Part shown: piece after piece, positions 25,725 to 34,705 of the stretch | How positions within the stretch are numbered: position 1 is the first letter of the stretch | How the letters are laid out: each line of letters opens with the position of its first letter | Source of the DNA: Streptomyces sp. DSM 15324 | Lineage (GTDB): Bacteria; Actinomycetota; Actinomycetes; Streptomycetales; Streptomycetaceae | NCBI RefSeq assembly: GCF_001514285.1 | Contig: NZ_KQ949034.1 | Coordinates: 43,845 to 107,844 of the forward strand | Length of the DNA stretch: 64,000 bases | Reading direction: 5' to 3' | Position numbers and translations under genes: made by a program | The notes under the pieces: model-generated | Told to the model about the DNA's origin: nothing | Databases searched by the model: none | Seen by the model: only the letters and a program-made list of their open reading frames with translations

Positions 25725-26876
25725 CTACTTGTCGATGTCCCCGACCACGAAGAACATCGACCCCAGGATGGCCACCATGTCGGCGACCAGGGTTCCCGGC
25801 AGCAGCTCGGTGAGGGCCTGGATGTTGTTGTAGGAGGCCGAGCGCAGCTTCAGGCGGTACGGCGTCTTCTCGCCCTTGCTGACGAGGTAGTAGCCGTTGA
25901 TGCCGAGGGGGTTCTCGGTCCACGCGTACGTGTGCCCCTCGGGCGCCTTGAGGACCTTGGGGAGCCGCTGGTTGATCGGGCCGGGCGGCAGCTGCGCCAG
26001 CCGGTCCAGGCAGGCGTCCGCGAGGTCGAGCGCGTTGTGGGTCTGGGCGAGCAGGCACTCGAACCGGGCGAGACAGTCGCCCTCCTCACGGGTCACCACC
26101 TCCAGGACGTCCCGCAGCTCCCCGTACGCGAGATAGGGCTCGTCGCGCCGCAGGTCGAAGTCGACGCCCGAGGCGCGCGCGATCGGCCCGCTCACGCCGT
26201 ACGCGTGCACGGCGTCGGCCGGGAGCACGCCCACCGCGCGGGTGCGCCCCCGGAAGATCTCGTTGCCGAGGACGAGGTCGTCGAAGACGTCCATGCGCGA
26301 GCGGACGGCGGCGACGGCGCCACGCGCGCGGGACGCCCAGCCGGCCGGCAGGTCCTCCTTCAGGCCGCCGACCCGGTTGAACATGTAGTGCATCCGCCCG
26401 CCGGAGACCTCCTCCATCACGTTCTGGAGGACCTCGCGCTCGCGGAACGCGTAGAAGACCGGTGTGATGCCGCCCAGCTCCAGCGGGTACGAGCCCAGGA
26501 ACATCAGGTGGTTGAGCACCCGGTTCAGCTCCGCGAGCAGCGTGCGCGTCCAGACCGCCCGCTCGGGGACCTCCATGCCGAGCATCCGCTCCACCGCGAG
26601 GACCACGCCCAGCTCGTTCGAGAACGCCGACAGCCAGTCGTGGCGGTTGGCCAGCATGACGATCTGCCGGTAGTCGCGCGCCTCGAACAGCTTCTCCGCG
26701 CCCCGGTGCATATAGCCGATCACCGGCTCGGCGTGCCGGATGCGCTCGCCGTCCAGCACCAGCTTCAGCCGCAGCACACCGTGCGTGGAGGGATGCTGCG
26801 GGCCGATGTTCAGCACCATGTCGGTGCTCTCCGCCGCGCCGCCGATCCCGACCGTGGTCTCCGTCGTGGGAGTCAT
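25725..26876 (-). CDS. nuoD2: NADH-quinone oxidoreductase subunit D-like (NuoD2)
   Basis: NuoD/49-kDa family protein of 383 residues, slightly shorter than typical NuoD. It has NIGPQHPSTHGVLRL, YMHRGAEKL (Arg58 of the HRG motif), a long helical core and the end ILGSMFFVVGDIDK. The family forms the quinone-pocket wall of complex I near cluster N2. No other nuo gene lies in this window, so it is an isolated copy in addition to whatever full operon the organism has. The ATG at 26876 faces the PH-domain operon. It may substitute for NuoD in an alternative complex or act alone; the sequence does not decide this. Confidence 0.87.
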   Translation of the reverse strand: MTPTTETTVGIGGAAESTDMVLNIGPQHPSTHGVLRLKLVLDGERIRHAEPVIGYMHRGAEKLFEARDYRQIVMLANRHDWLSAFSNELGVVLAVERMLGMEVPERAVWTRTLLAELNRVLNHLMFLGSYPLELGGITPVFYAFREREVLQNVMEEVSGGRMHYMFNRVGGLKEDLPAGWASRARGAVAAVRSRMDVFDDLVLGNEIFRGRTRAVGVLPADAVHAYGVSGPIARASGVDFDLRRDEPYLAYGELRDVLEVVTREEGDCLARFECLLAQTHNALDLADACLDRLAQLPPGPINQRLPKVLKAPEGHTYAWTENPLGINGYYLVSKGEKTPYRLKLRSASYNNIQALTELLPGTLVADMVAILGSMFFVVGDIDK

Positions 26877-26907
26877 GGCACCAGTCTCCCCTACGTACTC
26901 TGTCGCT

Positions 26908-27432
26908 ATGGAAACGGGGAGCCCGGGGGGCACCAGGACGACCGAGGCCGGAGCGGGGGCCGACGGGGCCGCTGCGGTGTGGACCGGGCTGCCGCCGGGA
27001 CTGCTGCGGATGCGACGGCTGCTGCTGGTGGTGTGGCTGGGACTCGCCGCCGTCGCCGTCGGGCTGGGGCTCGGCCTGGGCGTCGGCCCCGCGTGGGCCG
27101 CCCTCGCGCTGCTGCCGCTGGCCGGGATCGGCTGGGGCTGGGTGCTCCTCGGCCGCAACTGGCGCTCCTGGCGGTACGCCGAGCGCGCCGACGACCTGCT
27201 GATCAGCCGGGGCGTGCTGTGGCGCGAGGAGACCGTCGTGCCGTACGGCCGCATGCAGCTGGTCGAGGTGACCTCCGGGCCCGTCGAACGGTACTTCGGG
27301 CTCGCCAGCGTCCAGCTGCACACCGCGGCCGCCGCCACCGACGCGACGATCCCGGGGCTCGACCCGGCCGAGGCGGAGCGGCTGCGCGACCGGCTCAGCG
27401 AGCTCGGCGAGGCCCGATCGGCGGGCCTGTGA
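26908..27432 (+). CDS. PH-domain (bPH2/YdbS-like) membrane protein
   Basis: Protein of 174 residues with two adjacent hydrophobic helices (about 35-75) followed by a bacterial PH-like domain (DUF304/bPH2): SWRYAERADDLLISRGVLWREETVVPYGRMQLVEV and FGLASVQLHT. Members of this group work as pairs, as here, where the next gene overlaps by 4 bp (GTGA). No ribosome site precedes the ATG and TACTCT lies about seven bases upstream of the likely transcription start, so the message may be leaderless. The molecular role is unknown; homologues are implicated in membrane or cell-wall lipid handling. Confidence 0.85.
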   Translation: METGSPGGTRTTEAGAGADGAAAVWTGLPPGLLRMRRLLLVVWLGLAAVAVGLGLGLGVGPAWAALALLPLAGIGWGWVLLGRNWRSWRYAERADDLLISRGVLWREETVVPYGRMQLVEVTSGPVERYFGLASVQLHTAAAATDATIPGLDPAEAERLRDRLSELGEARSAGL

Positions 27433-28772
27433 CCGCCCAGGGCGTCGAGGGCGACGTCCCCGCGGCCGCGGAGCGGCCGGCCGTCGCCGAGCGCCGGCTG
27501 CACCCCGTCACCCCCTTCCGGCGCGCCTGGGCCCCGGTCGCGGTGCTCGTCGGCTGGGCGGTGCACGACCCCCACCAGGCGCAGGAGCAGCTCACCCGGC
27601 TGACCTCGACGACCCTGCTGATCGCGCTCGCCGTCCTGGTCCCGGCGTCGGCCGCGTACGGCTTCCTGAGCTGGTGGTTCACCCACTTCTCGGTGACCGA
27701 CGGCGAACTGCGCATCCGCACCGGCCTGGTGTTCCGGCGCACCGCGCACATCCGTCTGGAGCGCATCCAGGCGATCGACGTGACCCAGCCGCTGCTCGCC
27801 CGGCTGGCCGGCGTGGCGAAGCTGCGGCTCGATGTCGTCGGCGCCGAGAAGAAGGACGAACTCGCCTTCCTCGGCGACGACGAGGCCCGCGCGCTCAGGG
27901 CCGAACTGCTCGCGCGGGCTGCGGGTTTCGCCCCCGAGACGGCGCACGAGGTCGGCGAGGCGCCGGCGCGCGAGCTGCTGCGCGTCCCCGCGCGCGAGCT
28001 GCTGGTCGCGCTGGTGCTGACCGGTTCGGCCTGGGGTGCCGTCGCCGTCGCCCTGGTCGTCCCGCCCGTCCTGTGGCTGCTCACCCACAGCGTGGTGACG
28101 GTCCTCGCGACCGGCCTGCCGCTGCTCGGCGCGGCGGGCGCGCGCAGCGCCGGGCGGTTCGTGGGCGAGTACGACTGGACGGTCGCCGAGTCCCCGGACG
28201 GCCTGCGCATCGACCGGGGGCTGCTGGACCGCACGCACGAGACGGTGCCGCCGGGGCGGGTGCAGACCGTGCGGATCGTGCAGCCGCTGCTGTGGCGGCG
28301 CCGCGGCTGGGTGCGCGTGGAGCTGGACGTGGCGGGCTCGGCCAACTCCGTGCTCGTGCCGGTCGCCCCGCGCGCGGTCGCGGAGGCGGTCGTCGCGCGC
28401 GTGCTCCCCGGGGTGACCGTGCCGGCGGCGGACTCGCTGGCGCGGCCGCCGCGCCGGGCCGGACGCTGCGTGCCGCTGTGGTGGCGGGGGTACGGCATCG
28501 CCGTCACGGACGCCGTGTTCGCCACCCGGCACGGACTGCTGCACCGCAGCCTCGCCCTCGTGCCCCACGCCAAGGTCCAGAGCGTACGGCTGACCCAGGG
28601 CCCCTGGCAGCGGCTGTGGCGGCTCGCCGCCGTCCGGGTGGACACGGGGGCCGGCAAGACCGTCACCGCCCGTCTGAGGGACGCTCAGGAGGCCGCGGAG
28701 CTGCTCCGCGGCCAGGCCGAGCGGTCCCGCACCGGCCGCCGGGACGCCCGGCCCGACCGCTGGATGGCTTGA
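27429..28772 (+). CDS. PH-domain (bPH2/YdbT-like) membrane protein
   Basis: Protein of 447 residues with repeated bPH2 modules separated by paired membrane helices: HFSVTDGELRIRTGLVFRR with RLERIQAIDV, then TVAESPDGLRIDRGLLDR with RVQTVRIVQPLL, then GIAVTDAVFATRHGLLHR with KVQSVRLTQGPW. Three such modules match the YdbT layout. The GTG at 27429 overlaps the previous stop by 4 bp, so this protein and the smaller partner are made together. It is followed by a strong terminator. Function is unknown. Confidence 0.87.
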   Translation: MTAQGVEGDVPAAAERPAVAERRLHPVTPFRRAWAPVAVLVGWAVHDPHQAQEQLTRLTSTTLLIALAVLVPASAAYGFLSWWFTHFSVTDGELRIRTGLVFRRTAHIRLERIQAIDVTQPLLARLAGVAKLRLDVVGAEKKDELAFLGDDEARALRAELLARAAGFAPETAHEVGEAPARELLRVPARELLVALVLTGSAWGAVAVALVVPPVLWLLTHSVVTVLATGLPLLGAAGARSAGRFVGEYDWTVAESPDGLRIDRGLLDRTHETVPPGRVQTVRIVQPLLWRRRGWVRVELDVAGSANSVLVPVAPRAVAEAVVARVLPGVTVPAADSLARPPRRAGRCVPLWWRGYGIAVTDAVFATRHGLLHRSLALVPHAKVQSVRLTQGPWQRLWRLAAVRVDTGAGKTVTARLRDAQEAAELLRGQAERSRTGRRDARPDRWMA

Positions 28773-28785
28773 AAGGACAAACCGA

Positions 28786-28812
28786 AGGGCCGTGCGGTGT
28801 CCGCACGGCCCT
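28786..28812. terminator. bidirectional terminator hairpin
   Basis: A perfect 12-bp stem (AGGGCCGTGCGG and its complement) with loop TGT lies between the convergent stops at 28772 and 28853. It is GC-rich without a T-run, as is common in Streptomyces, and can end transcripts from both sides. Confidence 0.85.
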
Positions 28813-28852
28813 CAGGAGCGCCGGGGGTGACGGCGCGACGGGTGACGACGGG

Positions 28853-30439
28853 TCAGGACACCGCGCTGCGCAGGCCCTGGAGGTCGATCACCTCGGTCTC
28901 GTCGTGCGCGGTCAGGTCGATCACCTGGCCGACCCCGCGCGCCTCCTCGCCGGCCGGCTTGAAATCAGCCTCGGCCTCGGCCTTGTGCAGGGCGAGCGCC
29001 TCCTGGCCGACGACGTCGGCGAGGTCCTCGTTCTGCACCGAGTCCAGCGCGTCCGGCGTCGCGCTCTTCGTGCCGAAGAAGTCGAACCCGCCCTCGGCCC
29101 CGGGACGCCGCACCGGCTGCGCGGCGGGTACGACGGCCACGGCGGTCGGCACGGTGAAGTGCCCGGCCGGCCGCACCACCGGCGCGGCGGGCCGCGGGAC
29201 GAGCGCGGCGGACACGGCGGAGACACCCTCGACCGCCTCGGTCCCGGCGGCCCCGGTGTCGGCAGCGACGGCCGTTCCGGAGCCCGCGGCCGTCGAGCCG
29301 ACCGGCTCGGAAGCGGCGCGGCCGGAGCCGGTCGGGGCCGCAGCGGCGCGCCCGGCGGCGGACTCGGCCGCGACAGGCCCGGCACTGACGGAATCGGCAG
29401 CGGCGGCGGTTCCCAAGCCAGGAGCCTTGGATCCGATGGCCGTCGAGCCGGCGCGCTCGGAAACGGCGCGCTCGGAGTCGGCGGTCGCAGCCACGGGCTC
29501 GTTCCCGGAGACGGCACGGCCGGCGGCGGTCGCAGCGGGGCGCTCGGCGGTGGCCGGCTCGGCCGCGGTACGCCCGGCCGCGTCCTCGTCCGGGGCGGCC
29601 TCGTCGGTCCCGTCGGCCGGGTGGGGGGCGACCGCGCGCGTGTGCTCGTCGGCCGCCTCGGGCTGCCCCTCGGCCTCGTCCTCCTGGGCGGAGTCCTCGC
29701 CACCGGCCTTGCCGGACGCGACCTTCACGGGCTCTCCGGCGCCGGAGTCGTCGGCGGAGGCGGAGGCTGCCGCGGCCGTCTCCGGGTCGAGCTTCGCCAG
29801 CGCCGACCGCGCCCGCGCGTACAGCTGCGCCCCCTCCGGGGAGAAGGCCACCGGGGCCTTGGTCTCGTCGGCCTCGGTGGTCTCGGTGGTCTCGGTGGTC
29901 TCGGGCGTCACGGAGACCACGGTCTCCGTCCTGCTCTCCTCGGCCGCGCCCGCGGCGGGCAGCGCGTACGGCTCGGGATCGGCCGTGTTCTCCTTCTCCA
30001 GCAGCCGGCGGCCCTCCAGGGCGCTGGCCCGCTCGGTCTCCGCCGTGGCGTAACGGCGCAGCAGCGCGGCGTGCTCGTTGCGCAGGCCGGCCAGTTCGGC
30101 GCGCTTGGCCCGCAGCCGCTTCTCCAGCTTGCCGCGCAGCTCACGCGATTCGTCGAGGTCGGTCTCCAGCTCGGCGACTCGTTCCTCGAAGCGCCACTCG
30201 TCGCTCGCCCGCGCGCGCGTGAGGTCGGCGACCTGTTTCCCGGCGTACGTGTCCCAGCGACGCAGGACGGCGGCCCCCACGACCGCGGTGGCCGCGGCGA
30301 CGGCGGCGACGACGCGGAGCACGGCGGGATCCGAGAACACCCAGGGACCGAAGGCACAGATGAGCGAGACGCCTGCGATCGCCGAGGGAGGCAACAGCCT
30401 GTGCAGTGGCGGGGAATGGCGGTGACGTCCACGTGGCAT
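28853..30439 (-). CDS. membrane-anchored coiled-coil protein, Ala/Glu/Thr-rich
   Basis: Hypothetical protein of 528 residues. A basic N-terminus (MPRGRHRHSPPLHRLLPP) precedes two hydrophobic helices (about 20-58). Residues 65-150 form a charged heptad-rich coiled coil with motifs such as AELETDLDESRELRGKLE. The middle (about 175-430) is low-complexity Ala/Glu/Thr/Gly with TETTETTEADE and many AAES-like blocks, probably disordered. The C-terminus ends in acidic conserved-looking segments (FGTKSATPDALDS, VIDLTAHDETEVIDL). I do not recognise the family beyond its common occurrence at this place in Streptomyces. ATG at 30439 was chosen because the hydrophobic helices follow directly. A scaffold role at the membrane is a guess. 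Confidence 0.7.
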   Translation of the reverse strand: MPRGRHRHSPPLHRLLPPSAIAGVSLICAFGPWVFSDPAVLRVVAAVAAATAVVGAAVLRRWDTYAGKQVADLTRARASDEWRFEERVAELETDLDESRELRGKLEKRLRAKRAELAGLRNEHAALLRRYATAETERASALEGRRLLEKENTADPEPYALPAAGAAEESRTETVVSVTPETTETTETTEADETKAPVAFSPEGAQLYARARSALAKLDPETAAAASASADDSGAGEPVKVASGKAGGEDSAQEDEAEGQPEAADEHTRAVAPHPADGTDEAAPDEDAAGRTAAEPATAERPAATAAGRAVSGNEPVAATADSERAVSERAGSTAIGSKAPGLGTAAAADSVSAGPVAAESAAGRAAAAPTGSGRAASEPVGSTAAGSGTAVAADTGAAGTEAVEGVSAVSAALVPRPAAPVVRPAGHFTVPTAVAVVPAAQPVRRPGAEGGFDFFGTKSATPDALDSVQNEDLADVVGQEALALHKAEAEADFKPAGEEARGVGQVIDLTAHDETEVIDLQGLRSAVS

Positions 30440-30541
30440 GGCCAGAAACTTACCGCGCGTAGGCGAATGTTGGCGCCCCGCCCTGTAAAAACACAGCCAT
30501 ACCGAAGCCTTCACACTCCCCGCGGGCCACACGAGTCAAGA

Positions 30542-31660
30542 TCAATTACTCAGCCGTCCGCTGATCCACTCCAGCGCGGGCGGGATCTCGCGGCGCCAGG
30601 TGTTGAAGTTGTGCCCGCCGCTTTCGAGAATGATCGACGAGATCCGGGTCCGGCCCGCGACCTTCGCCAGGTCTATGAAGTTCAGCGTGGCCTTGTAGTT
30701 GGACTCGCCGATCTTGCTGCTGGTCACGAGCAGCGAGGTGTCCGGAGCGGAACGATTCTTCAGGAACCAGCGCAAATCAGCCTCCTTGCGCAGCGTCTCG
30801 TCGCCGTGGAACAGGTCACCGGTGGTCGGATCGCTCGGCGCCTTGTAGTACGGCGACAGCCCCACGCCCGCCGCGTACGCCTCCGGGTGGTGCATCGCGA
30901 GCTTCAGGGCGCAGTAACCGCCGGTGGAGTCCCCGATGATCCCCCAGCTCGACGGCTTCTTGCCCACCCGGTAGTGGGCCCCGACCGCGTCCGGCAGGTC
31001 CTTGGCGAAGAACGTCTCGGTCTGCGGCCCGCCCGGGATGTCCACGCACTCCGTGTCGCGCGGCGGCGCCACCGTCGGCCGCAGCATCACCAGGATCATC
31101 GGCTGCATCCGCCCGTCCCCGGCGAGCTGCCGCGCGGTGCGCGGGTAGTGCAGCTTGTCGACGAGCGCCTCGGCCGTACCCGGATAGCCCGTGAGGACCA
31201 CGGCCACGGGGAACGTGCGCGTGCGGTTCTTCGCGGCGAAGTACTCGGGCGGCAGATACACGTAGGCGGGCGTGCTGATGTGTGTCGTACGCCCGGCCAG
31301 CACCACCTTCTGGATCCGACCGCCGAACTCCGGCCGCCCGCCGCCGCCGTCCACGCGCCGGCTGTCCACGACGCGCACCGGCCCGGCCGGGGCGCCGTTC
31401 GTGTGGTCGACGACCACGCCCGGCTCCGTCTCACGGCCGAACAGGTCCGCCCAGCTGGCGTAGAAACCGAAGGCCTGATTGACGGACAGGCCCACCGACA
31501 GGAAGAGGGCCGACTGGATGCAGAGCAGCAGACCGACCCGCCCGCCGACGGCCCGCCAGGAACGCCGTGCCAGCCGCGGCCACAGCCACACCGTGCCGGC
31601 GAACAGCGTTAAGGCGAACACGACGGACAACAGCAGCACTGTGTTGCTCGTGAGACCCAT
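30542..31660 (-). CDS. membrane-anchored esterase-D-like alpha/beta hydrolase
   Basis: Protein of 372 residues with two N-terminal membrane helices (about 6-25 and 38-62) and an extracytoplasmic hydrolase domain of the esterase D/antigen 85 type. The nucleophile elbow is IGDSTGGYCAL and the late His is in ESGGHNFNTW; YVYLPPEYF and VVLTGYPGT open the domain. Homologues include mycolyltransferases and putative secreted esterases; Streptomyces has no mycolic acids, so the substrate is unclear. The ATG at 31660 has AGGAAA upstream. It is transcribed divergently from the MprF-like gene. Confidence 0.82.
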   Translation of the reverse strand: MGLTSNTVLLLSVVFALTLFAGTVWLWPRLARRSWRAVGGRVGLLLCIQSALFLSVGLSVNQAFGFYASWADLFGRETEPGVVVDHTNGAPAGPVRVVDSRRVDGGGGRPEFGGRIQKVVLAGRTTHISTPAYVYLPPEYFAAKNRTRTFPVAVVLTGYPGTAEALVDKLHYPRTARQLAGDGRMQPMILVMLRPTVAPPRDTECVDIPGGPQTETFFAKDLPDAVGAHYRVGKKPSSWGIIGDSTGGYCALKLAMHHPEAYAAGVGLSPYYKAPSDPTTGDLFHGDETLRKEADLRWFLKNRSAPDTSLLVTSSKIGESNYKATLNFIDLAKVAGRTRISSIILESGGHNFNTWRREIPPALEWISGRLSN

Positions 31661-31895
31661 ACAAAGGTTTCCTGCCTGATCCTGGCCGGGCACAGATCCG
31701 TTCCCCCCGACTCCTTCGCGAGGGCTTGTCCCGGACTTTCCTTGGCCTTTTCAGCGGCTTTGAAGAGCGGAGTGAACCTCTCTTCCCAAGACACCGTCCT
31801 AGAGGGCGCAATGTCGCCGGGTGCCCGAAGCGGGTCCGGATCCAAGGTCTCTCGCGGAACTACGGGATGCGATGTCTGTCAGGGAAGATGGGGAA

Positions 31896-33710
31896 ATGTC
31901 GGACGGGGTTCCGAACCGATCAAGCCGGGTGCGGCCGCTGATGCGTGGCCCGCGCCCCGAGTCCGTGCCCGCCCTCGTCGGCAGAGCCTGTGCTCTCGTG
32001 GGGCTGGTGGACGTCGCGGCGGGGATCTTCCCGCGGTTCCGGCAGAGCCGTATGCACTCGCTCGCCGAGGTGCTGCCCGGCTCGTTCGGCCCGTTCGCGG
32101 CGGCGCTCTCGCTCAGCGTCGGCGTCCTGCTGCTCCTGCTCGCCCACGGCCTCAAGCGCGGCAAGCGGCGCGCCTGGCGGGCGGCGGTGGCGCTGCTCCC
32201 GGCCGGCGCGGTCGCCCAGTTCGTGTACCGGCACTCGATCGTCGGCGCGCTCATCTCGCTCGCGCTGCTGATCCCGCTGATCGTCCACCGAGACCAGTTC
32301 AGGGCCCTGCCGGACCCGCGCAGCCGGTGGCGCGCGCTCGCCAACTTCGTCCTCATGGGCGCCGGTTCCCTCGTCCTCGGACTGGTCATCGTCAGCGTCC
32401 ACCCGCGGCGCATGATCGGCGACCCGAGCCTGGCCGATCGCATTACCCACGTCCTGTACGGCCTCCTCGGCTTCGAGGGTCCGGTCGACTACCAGGGCAG
32501 CACCTCCTGGACCGTCGCCTTCTCGCTCGGCGCCCTCGGCTGGATCACCGCGGTCACCACGATCTACCTCGCCTTCCGGCCCGAGCACCCGGCCGCCCGC
32601 CTCACCGAGGAGGACGAGAGCCGGCTGCGCGTCCTGCTGGACAAGCACGGCCGGCGCGACTCCCTCGGCCACTTCGCGCTGCGCCGCGACAAGGCCGTCG
32701 TCTTCTCCCCCAGCGGCAAGGCCGCCGTCACCTACCGCGTCGTCTCCGGCGTGATGCTCGCCAGCGGCGACCCCATCGGCGACGTCGAGGCCTGGCCGGG
32801 CGCCATCGAACGCTTCATGGACGAGGCCAAGGCCCACTCCTGGACGCCCGCCGTCATGGGCTGCTCGGAGACCGGCGGCGAGGTGTGGACCCGCGAGACC
32901 GGCCTCGACGCCCTCGAACTCGGCGACGAGGCGGTGGTGGACGTCGCGGATTTCTCCCTCGCCGGCCGCGCGATGCGCAACGTCCGGCAGATGGTCAAGC
33001 GCATCGAGCGCGCCGGTTACGAAACCCGCGTACGTCGTGTCCGTGACCTCGGCGAGGCCGAGCTGGAGCGGATCCGGCTGGCCGCGGAGGACTGGCGCGG
33101 CACCGACACCGAGCGCGGCTTCTCCATGGCGCTGGGCCGCGTCGGCGACCCCGCCGACGGCGACTGCCTCATCGCCACCGCCCACAAGGCCGACGAGACA
33201 CCCGGCCCGTACGGCGACCTCAAGGCCATCCTGCACTTCGTCCCCTGGGGCACCGACGGCGCCTCCCTGGACCTGATGCGCCGCGACCGCTCGGCCGACC
33301 CCGGCATGAACGAACTCCTCATCGTCGCGGCCCTCCAGGCCGCCCCGAAATTCGGCATCACGCGCGTGTCGCTGAACTTCGCCATGTTCCGCTCCGCCCT
33401 GGCCCGCGGCGAGAAGATCGGCGCCGGACCCGTCCTGCGCGCCTGGCGCGGTCTGCTCGTCTTCCTCTCCCGCTGGTTCCAGATCGAGTCCCTGTACAAG
33501 TTCAACGCCAAGTTCCAGCCCCGCTGGGAACCCCGCTTCGTCGTCTACCGCGCCTCCGGCGACCTCCCCCGCATCGGCTTCGCCGCCATGCAGGCCGAGG
33601 GCTTCGTCAACCTCGCCCTCCCCCTGCCCCGCTTCCTGCGCCGCCGCAGCAGGCCCGCCCGCGCGTGCGCCCACGGACTCGCCGAGCGGCAGGACGTACG
33701 GGCCGCCTGA
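31896..33710 (+). CDS. MprF/LysX-like phosphatidylglycerol lysyltransferase-domain protein
   Basis: Integral membrane protein of about 604 residues. The first half has six or so hydrophobic helices; the second half is the DUF2156 (LPG synthase C-terminal) acyltransferase fold with VMLASGDPIGDVE, FMDEAKAHSWTPAVMG, GRAMRNVRQMVKRIERAGYE and SLDLMRRDRSADPGMNELLI. MprF enzymes move lysine or alanine from tRNA to phosphatidylglycerol, lowering the negative charge of the membrane and giving resistance to cationic peptides. ATG at 31896 was preferred because AGGGAAG lies eight bases upstream; an in-frame ATG at 31872 is possible. A stand-alone role in lipid aminoacylation is inferred from the family. 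Confidence 0.84.
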   Translation: MSDGVPNRSSRVRPLMRGPRPESVPALVGRACALVGLVDVAAGIFPRFRQSRMHSLAEVLPGSFGPFAAALSLSVGVLLLLLAHGLKRGKRRAWRAAVALLPAGAVAQFVYRHSIVGALISLALLIPLIVHRDQFRALPDPRSRWRALANFVLMGAGSLVLGLVIVSVHPRRMIGDPSLADRITHVLYGLLGFEGPVDYQGSTSWTVAFSLGALGWITAVTTIYLAFRPEHPAARLTEEDESRLRVLLDKHGRRDSLGHFALRRDKAVVFSPSGKAAVTYRVVSGVMLASGDPIGDVEAWPGAIERFMDEAKAHSWTPAVMGCSETGGEVWTRETGLDALELGDEAVVDVADFSLAGRAMRNVRQMVKRIERAGYETRVRRVRDLGEAELERIRLAAEDWRGTDTERGFSMALGRVGDPADGDCLIATAHKADETPGPYGDLKAILHFVPWGTDGASLDLMRRDRSADPGMNELLIVAALQAAPKFGITRVSLNFAMFRSALARGEKIGAGPVLRAWRGLLVFLSRWFQIESLYKFNAKFQPRWEPRFVVYRASGDLPRIGFAAMQAEGFVNLALPLPRFLRRRSRPARACAHGLAERQDVRAA

Positions 33711-33844
33711 ACCGGCGACCGCCCCCGGCCCCCGTGTCCCCACCCGGACCGGCCCGGGCACAGGCCCCGCCCCCTCTCCCGGCCCTGGGGCCCGCGCCCG
33801 GGCCTCCCGGCGTCCGGGCGCCCGGCGGGGCCTACGCTGAACGT

Positions 33845-34705
33845 ATGAGCAAGCAGAGCGGGCGCCTGCGGGTCGCCGGCCTTCCGGACTGGGACCGCTG
33901 CGCGGTCATGGGCGTCGTCAACGTGACGCCCGACTCCTTCTCCGACGGCGGCCGCTGGTTCGACACGACGGCCGCCGTCAAGCACGGCCTCCAGCTCGTC
34001 GCCGAGGGCGCCGACCTCGTCGACGTCGGCGGCGAGTCCACCCGCCCCGGCGCCACCCGGGTCGACGAGGCCGAGGAACTGCGCCGTGTCATCCCCGTCG
34101 TGCGGGGCCTCGCCGCCGAGGGCGCCGTCGTCTCGGTCGACACCATGCGCGCCTCCGTCGCCGCCGAGGCCCTCGCCGCCGGCGCCGTCCTCGTCAACGA
34201 CGTCAGCGGCGGCCTCGCCGACCCCGGGATGATCCCGGCCGTCGCGGAGGCGGGAGCCCCCTTCGTCGTCATGCACTGGCGCGGCTTCCTGGAGGGCGGA
34301 AACGTCAAGGGCTCGTACGACGACGTCGTCACCGAAGTCGTCGACGAGCTGCACGCGCGCGTGGAGGCCGTCCTCGCCGGCGGCGTCTCCCCGGACCGCG
34401 TCGTCGTCGACCCCGGCCTCGGCTTCTCCAAGGAGGCCGACCACGACCTCGCCCTGCTGGCCCACCTCGACCGGCTGCACACACTGGGCCACCCGCTGCT
34501 CGTCGCCGCCTCCCGCAAGCGCTTCCTCGGCCGTGTCCTGGCCGGCCCCGAGAGCGCGCCCCCGCCGGCGCGCGAGCGCGACGCGGCGACCGCCGCCGTG
34601 TCCGCGATAGCCGCCCACACCGGCGCGTGGGCCGTGCGGGTCCACCAGGTGCGCGCGACCGCCGACGCGGTCCGGGTCGCACGCGCCGTGGAAGGAGCGC
34701 GGTGA
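33845..34705 (+). CDS. folP: dihydropteroate synthase
   Basis: FolP of 286 residues. It joins p-aminobenzoate to 6-hydroxymethyl-dihydropterin diphosphate in folate synthesis and is the sulfonamide target. Motifs are clear: MGVVNVTPDSFSDGG, DVGGESTRPGA, VSVDTMRASVA, LVNDVSGG, VVVDPGLGFSKEADH and AASRKRFLG. It is the first gene of a rightward folate operon; the next gene overlaps it by 4 bp. The 134-bp leader is extremely C-rich with several imperfect GC hairpins and no open frame of interest. Confidence 0.95.
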   Translation: MSKQSGRLRVAGLPDWDRCAVMGVVNVTPDSFSDGGRWFDTTAAVKHGLQLVAEGADLVDVGGESTRPGATRVDEAEELRRVIPVVRGLAAEGAVVSVDTMRASVAAEALAAGAVLVNDVSGGLADPGMIPAVAEAGAPFVVMHWRGFLEGGNVKGSYDDVVTEVVDELHARVEAVLAGGVSPDRVVVDPGLGFSKEADHDLALLAHLDRLHTLGHPLLVAASRKRFLGRVLAGPESAPPPARERDAATAAVSAIAAHTGAWAVRVHQVRATADAVRVARAVEGAR

